64,000 bases of DNA from Spirabiliibacterium falconis (GCF_014885015.1 NZ_JABMIJ010000011.1:1-64000); one strand, 5' to 3'; numbered from the stretch's first letter, positions 1 to 10,623 are shown. Notes: generated by a model from the letters alone, not told the origin. Numbers and translations are program-made.

Positions 1-32
1 CACTTTTACAATGCAAAGTGTAGTGTGGGATA

Positions 33-71
33 AAACCGCACTTTACTGCTTTTTACGACAAAGTGCGGTTT
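33..71. terminator. Inverted uptake-signal pair, putative terminator after the YidE-like gene
   Basis: Two copies of the 9-bp uptake signal face each other and form a 12-bp perfect stem (positions 33-44 and 60-71) around a 15-base loop. The hairpin lies just past the stop codon of the leftward transporter gene. Read leftward the second arm ends in GGTTTTAT, a modest T tract. Such back-to-back uptake signals are known to act as terminators in Haemophilus; this use is inferred here. Confidence 0.6.
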
Positions 72-77
72 ACGATA

Positions 78-1736
78 TTACGCAAACAACACTAAAACAA
101 TGGCGAGTACTTGCGGTGAGATAATCCGCATAAACATAACCAGTGGGTAAACCGTAGCATAGGAAAGGGCGGCAGCTCCACTTTCCTCTTTAATGGCGTT
201 TGCAAAGGCTAATGCGGGTGGATCGGTCATAGAGCCTGCCAGTAAGCCACTTAACGTTAAATAATTCATTTTGCCATATATTCTTGCAATGATGCCTGTG
301 ATAAAGAGTGGTACAAATGTGATAAGTGCACCATAGCCCATCCACTCAAGTCCGCTGCCGCTAACCAAGGTATCAACAAAGTGTGCACCAGCTTTTAGCC
401 CTACAATAGACAGGAAGAGCACAATGCCAATTTCACGAAGTGCGAGGTTGGCACTTGGGGGCATAAACCAATAGAGTTTCCCAACACTACCGATACGGGC
501 AAGAATAAGCGCAACAACTAATGGACCGCCCGCTAACCCTAGTTTGAGTGGCACAGGAAAGCCTGGGATCATAATAGGGATTGAGCCGACCAGTACGCCG
601 AGTAAAATCCCGATAAATACGGGTAGCATCTGTACTTGTTGCAGTTTTTGTTGTACGTTTCCAATAACAGAGATTACTGCTTCAATGGCATCTAGCCGTC
701 CAACAAGGTTTAGCACATCCCCGAATTGCAAACTGGTGTTGCTGATGGGAACAAGTTCGATCCCCGCACGGTTTAGGCGTGAGATGACCACTTCGTATTT
801 TTGTTTAAATTTGAGATCACGAATTTTTTTGCCAAGTGCTTGCTCGTTTGTGACAACCACGCGTACTGAACGTAAATCGGTGCCACGAGTGGTAAGTGAA
901 GTTTCAACGACTTCGCCGATAACCAATTGCAAGCGATAGAGATCAGGTTTATCGCCGACAAGGTGCATAATATCGCCATGTAGAACTTCTGTATCCGCGT
1001 GAGGAACAATCAGATCATTATTACGTTTAAGGCGAGAGCACACCACATTGCGTGCTTCAAAGCCAGGAATATCGCGAATGCGTAGCCCGTTGATGTTGGG
1101 ATTACTGACTTTCACATTAAGGCTACTGAGACTTTCTTTGTCGTGCCCAGATTCTTTTTCAAACTGCTCGTGTTCGTGTTCTATTTTAATTTTGAAAAAG
1201 GCACGAATGAGCCAAATGGTGAGCAAAATACCGCATATCCCAAATGGGTACGCAATGGCATAGGCCATCCCCATAGTTTCAGTGATGTTTGTCATGCCCA
1301 GCTCACTCAAGATCTGTTGCCCAGCCCCAAGTGATGGTGTATTGGTGACCGCTCCTGAAAAGATGCCGAGAATAATTGGCAACTCAATGCCAAATATCAG
1401 GTGTAAAATCACGACTAATAACGCACCGAGTAACACAATCATTAGGGCAAATAAATTCAGTTTTAACCCCGATTGACGCAGGGAGGCAAAAAAACCAGGA
1501 CCTACCTGAATTCCGATGGTATATACAAATAAAATCAAACCAAATTCTTGGATAAAATGAAGCGTATGTGGTTCAAGTGTGAGATTATATTGATAGGTGA
1601 AATGCCCTACTAAAATGCCACCAAAGAGTACGCCACCGATACCAATGCCAATTCCTTTAATTTTAAAATGTCCAAGCCAAAGCCCGATCACAGCAACTAA
1701 GGAAATTAGGCTTATGGTGATTGCAATATCGCTCAT
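78..1736 (-). CDS. YidE/AspT-family putative transport protein with two RCK_C domains
   Basis: Polytopic inner-membrane protein of 552 residues, the usual length for the YidE/YbjL branch of the aspartate-alanine exchanger (AspT) family. About five hydrophobic helices (residues 1-180) are followed by two soluble RCK_C/TrkA_C-like domains (roughly 205-285 and 290-365, each ending in a GD-x-(2)-L-VG-type strand) and a second membrane half containing the [13 protein letters not shown] repeat-type motif. It resembles H. influenzae HI0035. The substrate is unknown. It is divergent from the SbmA-like ABC gene at 1901, the same pairing as HI0035/HI0036. The start at 1736 has GGAG-type spacing (AGGAGTTC upstream on the minus strand). 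Confidence 0.85.
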   Translation of the reverse strand: MSDIAITISLISLVAVIGLWLGHFKIKGIGIGIGGVLFGGILVGHFTYQYNLTLEPHTLHFIQEFGLILFVYTIGIQVGPGFFASLRQSGLKLNLFALMIVLLGALLVVILHLIFGIELPIILGIFSGAVTNTPSLGAGQQILSELGMTNITETMGMAYAIAYPFGICGILLTIWLIRAFFKIKIEHEHEQFEKESGHDKESLSSLNVKVSNPNINGLRIRDIPGFEARNVVCSRLKRNNDLIVPHADTEVLHGDIMHLVGDKPDLYRLQLVIGEVVETSLTTRGTDLRSVRVVVTNEQALGKKIRDLKFKQKYEVVISRLNRAGIELVPISNTSLQFGDVLNLVGRLDAIEAVISVIGNVQQKLQQVQMLPVFIGILLGVLVGSIPIMIPGFPVPLKLGLAGGPLVVALILARIGSVGKLYWFMPPSANLALREIGIVLFLSIVGLKAGAHFVDTLVSGSGLEWMGYGALITFVPLFITGIIARIYGKMNYLTLSGLLAGSMTDPPALAFANAIKEESGAAALSYATVYPLVMFMRIISPQVLAIVLVLFA

Positions 1737-1777
1737 AAGAACTCCTAAATTTTTTGAATAAATGTGAACTGTGATAG

Positions 1778-1783
1778 ATTATA
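1778..1783 (-). promoter_or_regulatory. Candidate -10 box for the YidE-like gene
   Basis: A perfect TATAAT on the minus strand lies about 40 bp upstream of the start at 1736. No convincing -35 is seen at the right spacing, so this is only a candidate. Confidence 0.35.
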
Positions 1784-1900
1784 CCTGTCTTAGAAAAACA
1801 AAAATTTGCCCTAGCCCAAATTTTTAAAAGAAAAATAGGGATTTTTGGCAAAATAAGGTAAGTTAATTAGCATTAATTGATGTGTAGATGATAAAGAAAT

Positions 1901-3700
1901 ATGAATTGGCAAAATGAATTATTGGATTCGGGATTTTGGCTAGCAAAAGCCTTTATTGGTAGTGTGTTTTTTTTGATCCTGTTAGGGGTTATATTAGTGC
2001 GGTTTACGCAGTGGGGGCGGCAGTTTTGGCATATTGCGGCACAATATCTTAATCCGAGATCCAATTTTGCGGCGATGCTACTTTTTGGCGCAATTTTATT
2101 TATGTCATTATTAAATGTCCGTTTGAATGTGGTTATCTCCAATTGGTATAACAAAATGTATGGCTCATTGCAGGATTATCAAGCGGACTTGTTTTGGCAT
2201 TTAATGTGGGTTTTTGCCGGCTTAGCTACCATTAATGTTGTGCTTGCATTGGTTAATTATTACCTATCTCAACGTTTTATTATCAAGTGGCGTACACAGT
2301 TAAACTATCAGTTTGTTGCCCGTTGGTTGGCTAACCGCACTTATTATAAAACCCATTACAGTCATGGCATTTTAGACAACCCCGATCAGCGTATTCAACA
2401 AGATGTGCAATCATTTGTTACCACCACCTTAGGGTTTGCGACAGGATTGGTTAGTGCGGTCACCTCAATTATTGCATTTACGATTTTATTATGGGGCTTA
2501 TCAGGCTCGCTCTCGTTGGGTGGGGTGGATATTCCACATGCCATGGTGTTTTTAACCTACCTTTATGTGCTGGTAACGTCTGTAATGGCATTTCGATTGG
2601 GAAGACCACTGATTCAACTGAACTTTTTAAATGAAAAACTCAATGCAAACTTTCGTTATTCCTTGATCCGTGTAAAAGAATATGCTGAAAGCATTGCGTT
2701 CTATCGTGGCGAAAAAACGGAAAAAAATCTTCTTACGCAGCAATTTAATGCCGTCATTGGAAATGTGTGGCAGATTGTGTTTAGAACCTTGAAATTTTCA
2801 GGCTTTAACCTCATCGTTGGTCAGGCGTCTACAGTATTTCCTTTTTTAATTCAGGCTGGTCGTTTTTTCCAAAAACAAATCTCATTGGGGGATTTGATGC
2901 AAACAGGGCAGGTGTTTGGACAGTTGCACTCAAGCCTCTCTTTTTTCCGTAATTCATATGATGATTTTGCCTCATACAGAGCAACATTAGATCGGCTAAC
3001 GGGCTTTAGTGATGCGATGCAAAGTGCGGAAACCTTAACAATGCCCGAGATTATTCACCAAGGTGAGTGTATTGCGCTAGACAATGTTACCGTATACACC
3101 CCTATGCAACGTATGTTGATCAAAAATTTAACATTGACGATTCCAAAATCGGCATGGGTGCTCATTCAAGGGCAATCAGGGGTTGGAAAAACAACCTTAT
3201 TGCGTAGTTTAGCGGGGCTTTGGGCATTTGCAGAGGGGCAGATTCACGTGCCACGTCATGCGTTATTTTTATCGCAAAAGCCATATTTGCCGCAAGGGCG
3301 TTTACTGGATGCCATGTATTATCCTGAGCAAGCACCAGAAAAGACTAATTACGACACGGAAACCGCACTTTTACAGCAAGTGCAGTTAGGGCATTTGTGT
3401 GAAAAATTAGTCGTGCATAATGAATGGACGCAGGTCTTATCATTAGGCGAGCAGCAGCGTTTGGCCTTTGCTAGAGCATTATTACAGAAACCCGATGTCA
3501 TTTATCTTGATGAAGCCAGTGCCAGCATGGATGAAGGCTTGGAAGATGCGATGTATCGCTTATTAAAACACGCCTTGCCACACACAACGGTGGTGAGTGT
3601 AGGGCATCGCTCCACCTTAAAAGCATGGCATGAAACGCATTTGACAATTCATGCCGATGGCTCATGGCAGATACACTCATCAGCAGACCGCACTTTATAG
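1901..3700 (+). CDS. SbmA/BacA-type ABC transporter (fused membrane and ATPase domains)
   Basis: A 599-residue half transporter. Residues 1-330 form an SbmA_BacA-like transmembrane domain with about six hydrophobic segments. Residues about 390-590 form an ABC ATPase with Walker A GQSGVGKTT near residue 425, a signature written SLGEQQR near 512, and Walker B VIYLDEA near 533. The family (E. coli YddA, H. influenzae HI0036, mycobacterial BacA relatives) carries peptides or vitamin B12-like compounds; the substrate here is unknown. It is divergent from the YidE-like gene and appears monocistronic. Confidence 0.85.
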   Translation: MNWQNELLDSGFWLAKAFIGSVFFLILLGVILVRFTQWGRQFWHIAAQYLNPRSNFAAMLLFGAILFMSLLNVRLNVVISNWYNKMYGSLQDYQADLFWHLMWVFAGLATINVVLALVNYYLSQRFIIKWRTQLNYQFVARWLANRTYYKTHYSHGILDNPDQRIQQDVQSFVTTTLGFATGLVSAVTSIIAFTILLWGLSGSLSLGGVDIPHAMVFLTYLYVLVTSVMAFRLGRPLIQLNFLNEKLNANFRYSLIRVKEYAESIAFYRGEKTEKNLLTQQFNAVIGNVWQIVFRTLKFSGFNLIVGQASTVFPFLIQAGRFFQKQISLGDLMQTGQVFGQLHSSLSFFRNSYDDFASYRATLDRLTGFSDAMQSAETLTMPEIIHQGECIALDNVTVYTPMQRMLIKNLTLTIPKSAWVLIQGQSGVGKTTLLRSLAGLWAFAEGQIHVPRHALFLSQKPYLPQGRLLDAMYYPEQAPEKTNYDTETALLQQVQLGHLCEKLVVHNEWTQVLSLGEQQRLAFARALLQKPDVIYLDEASASMDEGLEDAMYRLLKHALPHTTVVSVGHRSTLKAWHETHLTIHADGSWQIHSSADRTL

Positions 3701-3809
3701 CGAATTTAGGCAAAAATACGATGAAAGTGCATGAAATGATGAAAAAAAGGTTGACTTATTTTTCTGGATTGATTTAATGCAAGCGGAAAATTATCTATGA
3801 GGAATGATT

Positions 3810-4139
3810 ATGGCAGACAGTTTTAGCGTAACGCGTCGCTTTTTTGATGATAAAAACTATCCACGCGGCTTTTCACGTCATGGTGATTACACTATTCGTG
3901 AAGCAGAAACCCTGGAAAAATACGGGCAGGCTTTTATTGAATTGCAACTAGGCAATCGTCAACCGAAAACCAAAGAGGAAAAACAATTTGTTGCGGTGTG
4001 TAAAAAAGAGCGCGAACCTGAAACCTTTTTTGAAAAAACATGGGTAAAATACACCTCTCGTATTAATAGCGTAAAACGCGTATATACCTTGTCAGGGCTT
4101 GCCGCCGCTGACAGTGTCGGTGATGACTTCACCGAGTAA
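3810..4139 (+). CDS. maoP: MaoP (YifE, DUF413) chromosome-organisation protein
   Basis: Small soluble protein of about 109 residues, closely resembling E. coli YifE/MaoP throughout, including the SFSVTRRFFDDKNYPRGF start. In E. coli MaoP acts with the maoS site to keep the Ori macrodomain organised. An upstream ATG at 3804 is in frame, but the Shine-Dalgarno GAGGA (3799-3803) abuts it. The ATG at 3810 has proper six-base spacing, so it is preferred. A hairpin terminator follows. Confidence 0.85.
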   Translation: MADSFSVTRRFFDDKNYPRGFSRHGDYTIREAETLEKYGQAFIELQLGNRQPKTKEEKQFVAVCKKEREPETFFEKTWVKYTSRINSVKRVYTLSGLAAADSVGDDFTE

Positions 4140-4142
4140 TGT

Positions 4143-4171
4143 GAAGGCGCATGTCGCGCCTTTTGCTTTTT
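4143..4171 (+). terminator. Rho-independent terminator after maoP
   Basis: Stem AAGGCGC / GCGCCTT with a five-base loop (4144-4162), followed by a T-rich run (TTGCTTTTT). It starts a few bases after the maoP stop and just before trmA. Confidence 0.8.
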
Positions 4172-4184
4172 ATTGGATTCCATT

Positions 4185-5285
4185 ATGCCACACAGCTTGC
4201 CCACAAGTGAGTATCAAGCTCGCTTAGCCAAAAAACACCAGCAACTACGCGATTTACTCGCGCCATTTCATGCACCCGACATTGAGGTATTTGCCTCTCC
4301 CACAGCGCATTTTCGTATGCGTGCTGAGTTTCGGATTTGGCATGATGGCGATGATCTTTACCATATTATGTTTGATAAGGTGCGTGGCGAACGTTATCGC
4401 GTGGATCAATTTCCCATTGCCAGCCGCTTAATTAATGCGATGATGACCGCACTTTTGTCTGAACTGAAAGCCAATTTCGTGCTCCGTCAGAAATTGTTTC
4501 AAGTTGATTATTTAAGCACGCAAAGCGGGCAAATTGCCGTTAGCTTGCTTTATCATAAAGCGTTGAATGCCGAGTGGGAACAGGCGGCGAGAGAACTTAA
4601 AGTGCGGTTGCAAGCGCAAGGTTTTGATATGCAACTTATTGGGCGTGCTCGCAAGCAGAAAATTTGCCTTGATCACGATTGGGTTGATGAAACGTTGTGC
4701 GTCAATGGGCGTAATATTCACTATCGCCAAATCGAAAACAGCTTTACTCAGCCGAATGCTGCGATGAATACCCAAATGTTGCAGTGGGCGCAACACTGTA
4801 CGCGTGACATGCAAGGTGATTTACTTGAACTGTATTGTGGGAATGGCAATTTTTCTATTGCCTTGGCGGCGAATTTTCGTCGGGTACTTGCCACCGAAAT
4901 TGCGAAATCATCGGTGCAAGCCGCCCAACATAATTTGCATGTTAATGGCATTGATAATGTGCGGATTATCCGTATGTCAGCACAAGAGGTCACGCAAGCC
5001 TTGCGTGGTGAACGCACGTTCAACCGTCTGCAAGGTGTGGACTTGAGCGATTACCAATGCCACACGGTATTGGTTGACCCGCCGCGTGCGGGGCTGGATG
5101 ATGCTACGTTGTCGTTAGTGGCAGATTATCCGCATATTCTGTATATCTCTTGCAATCCGCACACCTTAGTGGATAACCTCACTCACTTGTGCCAAACTCA
5201 TCGTATCGCGCAAGCAGCGTTGTTTGACCAATTTCCTTACACCGATCATATCGAAACAGGCGTGTGGCTGGTGCAACGTGATTAA
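4185..5285 (+). CDS. trmA: tRNA (uracil-5-)-methyltransferase TrmA
   Basis: Makes ribothymidine at position 54 of the tRNA T loop using S-adenosylmethionine. About 366 residues from the ATG at 4185, the same size as E. coli TrmA. A TTG at 4173 is in frame but overlaps the T tract of the maoP terminator. The SAM motif [11 protein letters not shown], the motif VDPPRAG and the catalytic cysteine in YISCNPHTL are present. The rsmJ GTG start overlaps its end by 8 bp, so the two methyltransferases are probably translated as a pair. Confidence 0.93.
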   Translation: MPHSLPTSEYQARLAKKHQQLRDLLAPFHAPDIEVFASPTAHFRMRAEFRIWHDGDDLYHIMFDKVRGERYRVDQFPIASRLINAMMTALLSELKANFVLRQKLFQVDYLSTQSGQIAVSLLYHKALNAEWEQAARELKVRLQAQGFDMQLIGRARKQKICLDHDWVDETLCVNGRNIHYRQIENSFTQPNAAMNTQMLQWAQHCTRDMQGDLLELYCGNGNFSIALAANFRRVLATEIAKSSVQAAQHNLHVNGIDNVRIIRMSAQEVTQALRGERTFNRLQGVDLSDYQCHTVLVDPPRAGLDDATLSLVADYPHILYISCNPHTLVDNLTHLCQTHRIAQAALFDQFPYTDHIETGVWLVQRD

Positions 5286-6033
5286 GCTATTTTGTGAAAG
5301 TGCGGGTAAACAAGCAGAGTTTGACCGCACTTGTACTTGTTTAGGGCTGGAAAATGATGACGACAGCCCTTTGGCATTGGTGCAAACTGCTGAGCATATT
5401 GAGCTGCGTAAGCTTGATGAGCCAAAACTCGGTGCCGTGTGGGTGAATTTTACTCAAGGCACGCTGGCACACCGTCGCCAATTTGGTGGCGGGCGAGGGG
5501 AGGCGGTAGCCAAAGCGGTAGGGGTGAAACAAGCGTATCTCCCTAGTGTGTTGGATGCCACCGCAGGCTTAGGACGAGATGCGTTTGTGCTGGCATCCAT
5601 TGGGTGTAAAGTGCGGTTAGTTGAGCGCAACCCTGTGGTATATGCACTATTGCAAGATGGTCTTGCGCGTGCGTATCGTGATGATACCATTGGCATGTGG
5701 ATGCGTGAGCGAATGCAGCTGTTACCACTTGGATCAATTTTCGAGCAATCGCCTGAGTGTGCTGATGTGGTGTATCTCGATCCGATGTTTCCCCATCGGC
5801 AAAAAAGTGCGTTGGTAAAAAAAGAGATGCGCGTATTCCAATCATTGGTCGGCGAAGATGTTGATGCGGATGTGTTATTAAAGCAAAGTGCGGTTTTTGC
5901 CCGAAAACGGGTCGTAGTTAAACGCCCAAGCAGTGCGCCTTATTTAGCCAATATCATGCCACAAGGTGAGGTTAAAACGAAAAATCACCGTTTTGATCTT
6001 TATTATCCTCAAACCTTATTACAGACAAAATAA
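5278..6033 (+). CDS. rsmJ: 16S rRNA m2G1516 methyltransferase RsmJ
   Basis: A 251-residue SAM-dependent methyltransferase of the YhiQ/RsmJ family that modifies G1516 of 16S rRNA. The body starts [10 protein letters not shown], and the motifs [12 protein letters not shown] (SAM binding) and VYLDPMFPH (DPMF catalytic-type motif) are visible. The longer open frame begins at 5224 inside trmA. The GTG at 5278, which overlaps the trmA stop by 8 bp, matches the usual family N terminus and is chosen. A strong hairpin terminator follows immediately. Confidence 0.88.
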   Translation: MIKLFCESAGKQAEFDRTCTCLGLENDDDSPLALVQTAEHIELRKLDEPKLGAVWVNFTQGTLAHRRQFGGGRGEAVAKAVGVKQAYLPSVLDATAGLGRDAFVLASIGCKVRLVERNPVVYALLQDGLARAYRDDTIGMWMRERMQLLPLGSIFEQSPECADVVYLDPMFPHRQKSALVKKEMRVFQSLVGEDVDADVLLKQSAVFARKRVVVKRPSSAPYLANIMPQGEVKTKNHRFDLYYPQTLLQTK

Positions 6034-6053
6034 AAGCACCTTAAGGTGCTTTT
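6032..6053. terminator. Bidirectional terminator between rsmJ and dapA
   Basis: Nine-base arms AAAAGCACC / GGTGCTTTT around a TTAA loop, with A and T runs on the two sides. It separates the convergent genes rsmJ and dapA. Confidence 0.88.
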
Positions 6054-6061
6054 ATGGTTTA

Positions 6062-6961
6062 TTAACGAATGAGTCCTGCGTGCTGTAACGCCTCAATCAC
6101 AACAGGTTGCGCTTCCTCGCTTAGTACCGTGAGTGGCAAGCGAATGTGCAAATTACTGATCAGCCCTAAGCGATGACATGCCCATTTCACAGGGATTGGG
6201 TTGGATTCTACAAACAAGTTTTTGTGTAGAGGCATCAGTAATTGGTTGATTTCTTCGGCTTGCTCAAATTCACCAGCAAGCGCGTGCGCACACATTTTTG
6301 CCATTTCGCTAGGGGCAACATTACTGGTAACTGAAATGATCCCTTCTGCTCCGTCACGCATGGCAGCAAGTGCGGTTGCATCATCGCCACTAAAAATTAA
6401 AAAGTCATCACCAGCAAGTTGTTTGATCAGTTTCACACGTTCCACTTCACCTGTGGCCTCTTTGATGCCAACAATATTCGGTATTTTTGCTAAACGTGCC
6501 ACTGTTTCAGGTTTAATGTCACTGCCTGTGCGTCCTGGCACATTATAAAGAATTTGTGGTAGATCTGTGCTTTCTGCAATCGCTTTGTAGTGCTGATACA
6601 TGCCCTCTTGGGTCGGTTTATTGTAGTAAGGGGTAACAGATAAACATCCCGCCACACCGCTACCGTGCAATAATTTGGTCATGGTAATGGCTTCACTGGT
6701 GGCATTTGCGCCGGTGCCCGCAATAATAGGAATACGCCCTTTTGCAAATTCAACCGTTTTGATAATGGCTTTAACATTTTCTTCAATGCTCAGTGTGGCC
6801 GACTCGCCTGTGGTGCCTACAGATACGATGGCATTTGTACCCGCATCAATATGAAAATTGACTAATGACTCTAATTCTTCATAATTTACATCGCCTGCTT
6901 CGGTCATTGGGGTAACCAATGCGACAATGCTGCCTGAAAATAACGGTTGCTGTGCCGACAT
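6062..6961 (-). CDS. dapA: 4-hydroxy-tetrahydrodipicolinate synthase
   Basis: First committed enzyme of the lysine/diaminopimelate pathway: condenses pyruvate with aspartate semialdehyde. 299 residues, a complete DapA TIM barrel. Visible motifs are GTTGES (about 49-54), YYNKP (112-116), YNVPGRTG (139-146) and the Schiff-base lysine K167 in GIKEATG. The start has an AGGAGA Shine-Dalgarno. It is divergent from bcp, as in H. influenzae. Confidence 0.96.
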   Translation of the reverse strand: MSAQQPLFSGSIVALVTPMTEAGDVNYEELESLVNFHIDAGTNAIVSVGTTGESATLSIEENVKAIIKTVEFAKGRIPIIAGTGANATSEAITMTKLLHGSGVAGCLSVTPYYNKPTQEGMYQHYKAIAESTDLPQILYNVPGRTGSDIKPETVARLAKIPNIVGIKEATGEVERVKLIKQLAGDDFLIFSGDDATALAAMRDGAEGIISVTSNVAPSEMAKMCAHALAGEFEQAEEINQLLMPLHKNLFVESNPIPVKWACHRLGLISNLHIRLPLTVLSEEAQPVVIEALQHAGLIR

Positions 6962-7140
6962 AATCTTCTCCTGTAACGCTTTTCTTTTTCGTCATTATTA
7001 ATTAATAACGTTAGCTTGCCAAATTTAGCACAGTTTGCAAGTGCTTTTTTTAAATCTTCCTGTTTTTTTGCAAAAAAATCATGCGCCATTTACAATCATA
7101 GTGTTTATGCCATCAAAAAATGTGATAAGAGGAATATTTT

Positions 7141-7611
7141 ATGGTCGCTCCACTTGCAAAAGGAACACTTGCACCGGCGTTTAGCCTGCTTGATCAGCAT
7201 GAAAATCAGGTTAGCTTGAGCCAATTTAAAGGGCAAAAAGTGCTGGTGTATTTTTATCCGAAAGCACTTACACCCGGTTGTACAACGCAGGCATGTGATC
7301 TGCGTGATAGCCAAGCTGAATTGGCAAAGTGCGGTTTGACGGTGCTGGGTATCAGCCCTGATAGCCCTGAAAAACTCGCCCGCTTTGAGGAGAAAAAACA
7401 GCTTAATTTTACCCTGCTCTCAGACCCTGACCACAAAGTGGCGGACGCTTATGGCGTGTGGGGCGAGAAGAAATTTATGGGAAAAACCTTTGATGGTATC
7501 CATCGCATCAGTTTTTTGATCGACGAAAATGGCACCATCGCGCATGTGTTTGACAAATTTAAAACGAAAGATCACGCGCGCATTGTGCTGGATTTTTTAC
7601 AATCATGCTGA
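7141..7611 (+). CDS. bcp: Thioredoxin-dependent peroxiredoxin Bcp (PrxQ type)
   Basis: A 156-residue cytoplasmic peroxidase of the AhpC/TSA superfamily that reduces hydrogen and organic peroxides with thioredoxin. Peroxidatic Cys47 and resolving Cys52 lie in TPGCTTQAC, the two-cysteine spacing typical of Bcp. The start follows an AAGAGGAA-type ribosome site. A hairpin terminator lies 15 bp past the stop. Confidence 0.94.
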   Translation: MVAPLAKGTLAPAFSLLDQHENQVSLSQFKGQKVLVYFYPKALTPGCTTQACDLRDSQAELAKCGLTVLGISPDSPEKLARFEEKKQLNFTLLSDPDHKVADAYGVWGEKKFMGKTFDGIHRISFLIDENGTIAHVFDKFKTKDHARIVLDFLQSC

Positions 7612-7625
7612 CTGCACTTTGTAGT

Positions 7626-7650
7626 AAAAAAGGGCATGAAGCCCTTTTTC
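7626..7650. terminator. Terminator between bcp and the pgtP-like gene
   Basis: Stem AAAAGGGC / GCCCTTTT with a short loop and T tract. It serves bcp and, with its A-rich left side, may also serve the convergent transporter gene. Confidence 0.8.
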
Positions 7651-7653
7651 TTG

Positions 7654-9012
7654 TTATGCGTTTTGTTGTAAACGTTGCGCTTTGGCGTGTTCGAGTTTGA
7701 GTACGCCACGATGGGTCATGTAACAGCAGAAAATGCAGCCCGCGACGGCAAAAAGTAGCAAATAAAAACCTGCGTCCCAGCCGAAATTTTTGGCTAAAAT
7801 ACCAAAAAGTGCGGTGCCTGAGAAACTGCCTAACACATAGCTGAGAAAGCCACGTAAGCCAGTGGCTGAGCCTGCCGCGAATGATGGCACAAGTTCGATG
7901 GTTTGCAATGATGATAAGAACATCGGTACATAAATTAAGCAGCCAATAATGCCAGCACCAAGGGTAACGACGCCGAGGCTACTGCCGCCCCAGTAGGCAA
8001 ACATGGCAAGCCCGACACCGACTAAGGTGAGCATGGCTAGTGGCATACGGCGACCTTTGAAGTAGGTATCTGTAATCCAGCCAGCTAATAGGGTTGATGG
8101 AATGGCTGCCCATTCAAAAATGGCAAATGCGGCGGACATTTCTCCTTTGGTAAACCCTTTGGTTTCCAGCAAATACAGTGGCAACCATGTTAGCACTCCA
8201 AACCGGATCATATAGGTAAATACATCAATGAACGAGACAAACCACACATTGATGTCTTTCAAAATATAGTTTTTAAAAATATACCATGATGAATAACCAC
8301 TGGTGTCTTCTTTGCGTACCACCAATTCTTCGTCTTCGTTATGTAAAATATCTACTAATGGCGGTAATCCTTCGTTGTAGGTTTTGCCTGCACCAAAGAG
8401 GTAGAAAATTAACGCCACGATAAAGACAATAATTACAGGAATGATAAAATTTGCTGCTTGCCAATGTTCTGTGCCAAGATAGGCCATGGCACCACCTGCG
8501 ATAGGTGCAATCAAGCCGCCACTGACATTATGGGAGATGTTGAACATAGCTGTTGTAACACCACGTGATTGGCGAGGAAACCAGTTTGCTAATACGACAT
8601 ACGCAGGTCCTGCACCCATGCCTTGAAATAGACCATTGAGCAACACCAAAATAAAAAACATCCAAAATGCGGTGCTAAATCCCATCATTAAATTCACTAA
8701 TGCTGAGAGTACCAACCCGCAGATCATAAACAGTTTCGGGTTGGCTTTATCCGCTAAGACACTCATAAAGCCTTTACTGAGCCCATAGATAATCAGCATT
8801 GCACCCGATAAAAAACCAATATCTGCTTTGTCAAAGTGGTATTCGCTAATAAGATATGGGGTGGAGAGAATAAAGTTATTGCGTACGATATAATAGGCCG
8901 CATAACCGATAAAAATACCGAATAGTGCTCGCCATTTCAAGCGATTATACTCAGCTAAAATATGTTCTGGTGCAACAGGTTTGCCTGGTCGAGATTTTAA
9001 CAATCCAATCAT
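7654..9012 (-). CDS. pgtP: Organophosphate:phosphate antiporter, PgtP (phosphoglycerate) type
   Basis: A 452-residue twelve-helix major facilitator of the OPA family (GlpT, UhpT, PgtP). Among recalled relatives it fits Salmonella PgtP best: the N-terminal segment with YYIVRNNF and STPYL, the FFEWAAIPSTLLAGW-like stretch (here IFEWAAIPSTLLAGW) and VPSFAAGSATGLRGF match that protein rather than GlpT or UhpT. Likely import of 2- or 3-phosphoglycerate or phosphoenolpyruvate in exchange for phosphate; the exact substrate is inferred. The Salmonella regulators PgtA, PgtB and PgtC are not adjacent. Confidence 0.75.
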   Translation of the reverse strand: MIGLLKSRPGKPVAPEHILAEYNRLKWRALFGIFIGYAAYYIVRNNFILSTPYLISEYHFDKADIGFLSGAMLIIYGLSKGFMSVLADKANPKLFMICGLVLSALVNLMMGFSTAFWMFFILVLLNGLFQGMGAGPAYVVLANWFPRQSRGVTTAMFNISHNVSGGLIAPIAGGAMAYLGTEHWQAANFIIPVIIVFIVALIFYLFGAGKTYNEGLPPLVDILHNEDEELVVRKEDTSGYSSWYIFKNYILKDINVWFVSFIDVFTYMIRFGVLTWLPLYLLETKGFTKGEMSAAFAIFEWAAIPSTLLAGWITDTYFKGRRMPLAMLTLVGVGLAMFAYWGGSSLGVVTLGAGIIGCLIYVPMFLSSLQTIELVPSFAAGSATGLRGFLSYVLGSFSGTALFGILAKNFGWDAGFYLLLFAVAGCIFCCYMTHRGVLKLEHAKAQRLQQNA

Positions 9013-9047
9013 AAATGATCCTTCATTGTAATTATTTATTGTAAAAA

Positions 9048-9104
9048 TAAAAAAGCACCACTTAGCGAGGTGCTTGTGAAAGTGCGGTTAACCGCACTTT
9101 ATTA
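9048..9104. terminator. Double hairpin between perM and the pgtP-like gene
   Basis: First hairpin: AAGCACC and GGTGCTT around a nine-base loop. It is followed at once by a head-to-head pair of uptake signals that meet as AAAGTGCGGTTAACCGCACTTT-type arms (about 9077-9099). It sits directly past the perM stop, so it probably ends perM transcription before the pgtP-like gene. Confidence 0.7.
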
Positions 9105-10178
9105 TTAAAGAGCTGGGGTATCTACATCTTCATTTGAAGGCCATGCGTTAAGCACCGCTTTCACCAGCGTTGCTAGCGGAATGGCGAAGAAAATTCCCCA
9201 AAGCCCCCATAACCCGCCGAAAATTAACACGGCGAGAATAATAATGAGGGGGTGCAAATTCACCGCCTCACTAAACAGTAACGGCACGAGCAGATTGCCG
9301 TCGAGAATTTGAATAATAACGTATCCCGTCACTAAGTAACCAAATGTGGAGCTTATTCCAAATTGTGCTACTGCAATCAAGATAATTGGAATGGTAATCA
9401 ACACTGCGCCAACGTAAGGAATTAATACGGACAATCCAACGCCAACAGACAGTAGCAAAGGATAACGTAATCCAAAGCTGAGTAGCAAAATATAGGTTAC
9501 GCAGCCAACAACTAACATTTCCACTAGTTTTCCGCGGATATATTTTGAAATTTGCCCTTGCATTTCACGCCAGACTTGAGAGGCTAAAGTGCGGTTACGT
9601 GGTAAAAATCGCATTGCTCCGTTGATTAATTGCTCTTTGTCTGTGATCAGGAAAAAGACCATCAGTGGCACCAAAAAGGCATAAATGCCAATCGTAACCA
9701 AACTAACAAGCGAGGAAATTGAATATTTTAACGCAGATTCCCCCATCGCTAAGATTTTAGTGCGTATGGTTGAGATGATGGAATCTAGCATTTGATAATC
9801 CACCAGTGCTGGGTAGTTTTCAGGCAATGTGAGTATCCAACTGTGTAGCTGATTTATCATATCAGGTAAATCTTGCATCATGGAAATAGTTTGGTTCCAA
9901 AGGCGTGGCAAGATGACAATAAAAATAAAAATTACAATGGCAATAAACACTAATAGTGTGATACTGATGGCGACAATACGCGGCAATTTTAAGTGCTTGG
10001 CAATAAAATTAATAGGCGTTTCAAGCAAATAGGCGAAAACCAATGCAATCAAGAGCGGTGCGATAATGTCGCTGAAAAAGTAAATCGCAAGAAAACCAAA
10101 CAATAAAATGGCGAGCAGTCCCATTGCTTGTGGATCGCTAAAGCGTCGCTTATACCATTTTTGAAACATCTCGAACAT
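9105..10178 (-). CDS. perM: PerM / AI-2E-transporter family membrane protein
   Basis: A 357-residue polytopic membrane protein of the UPF0118/AI-2E exporter family (H. influenzae and E. coli PerM). Paired hydrophobic segments lie near residues 20-75, then a soluble stretch, then five or more helices from about 155 to 345, ending in the conserved [21 protein letters not shown]-like signature. Members export varied small molecules or ions; no function can be fixed here. The acidic tail NEDVDTPAL is short. Confidence 0.85.
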   Translation of the reverse strand: MFEMFQKWYKRRFSDPQAMGLLAILLFGFLAIYFFSDIIAPLLIALVFAYLLETPINFIAKHLKLPRIVAISITLLVFIAIVIFIFIVILPRLWNQTISMMQDLPDMINQLHSWILTLPENYPALVDYQMLDSIISTIRTKILAMGESALKYSISSLVSLVTIGIYAFLVPLMVFFLITDKEQLINGAMRFLPRNRTLASQVWREMQGQISKYIRGKLVEMLVVGCVTYILLLSFGLRYPLLLSVGVGLSVLIPYVGAVLITIPIILIAVAQFGISSTFGYLVTGYVIIQILDGNLLVPLLFSEAVNLHPLIIILAVLIFGGLWGLWGIFFAIPLATLVKAVLNAWPSNEDVDTPAL

Positions 10179-10278
10179 AGGCTTTCCTTGTCAATTCATC
10201 ACTGTGATTGATTATAACAACTTATTGACACGATGAAAGATTAAATCTATTTTGATGATAAAAAAGTAGGAGATGATG

Positions 10279-10623
10279 ATGGCAATTATAATATTACATA
10301 ACCCGCGTTGTTCAAAAAGCCGTGCGACACTGGCATTGTTAGAGTCTCAAGGGATAACCCCAGAGATAGAGCTTTATCAAGAACAACAGTATCAAACACA
10401 GGATATTCTTGCCATAGCGAAGAAATTGGGCATAGATGATGTGCGTGCCATGATGCGCACCAAAGATGAGCTGTACCGCACTTTGAATCTGAGCGAGGCA
10501 ACGCAAGAGGCGTTATTAACAGCGATTGTGGCTCACCCACAACTGTTGGAGCGTCCGATAGTCATTCATGGTGAACGAGCTTGCATTGGTCGTCCACCTG
10601 AAAATGTACTGGCTATTTTATAA
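10279..10623 (+). CDS. arsC: ArsC-family (glutaredoxin-type) arsenate reductase homologue
   Basis: About 114 residues with the ArsC/Spx thioredoxin-like fold. The start HNPRCSKSR holds the single catalytic cysteine (Cys11), and the end carries RPIVIHG and IGRPPENVL, matching ArsC arginines that bind arsenate. No arsenic resistance genes (arsR, arsB) lie nearby, so arsenate reduction in vivo is uncertain. Three ATG codons occur in a row frame (10273, 10276, 10279); AGGAG at 10268-10272 favours the last. Its stop overlaps the convergent hda stop. Confidence 0.85.
   Translation: MAIIILHNPRCSKSRATLALLESQGITPEIELYQEQQYQTQDILAIAKKLGIDDVRAMMRTKDELYRTLNLSEATQEALLTAIVAHPQLLERPIVIHGERACIGRPPENVLAIL

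Noticed and set aside
544-1476. Several plus-strand open frames of 60-130 codons opposite the YidE-like gene
   Set aside because: They are antisense shadows without ribosome sites or recognisable protein features.
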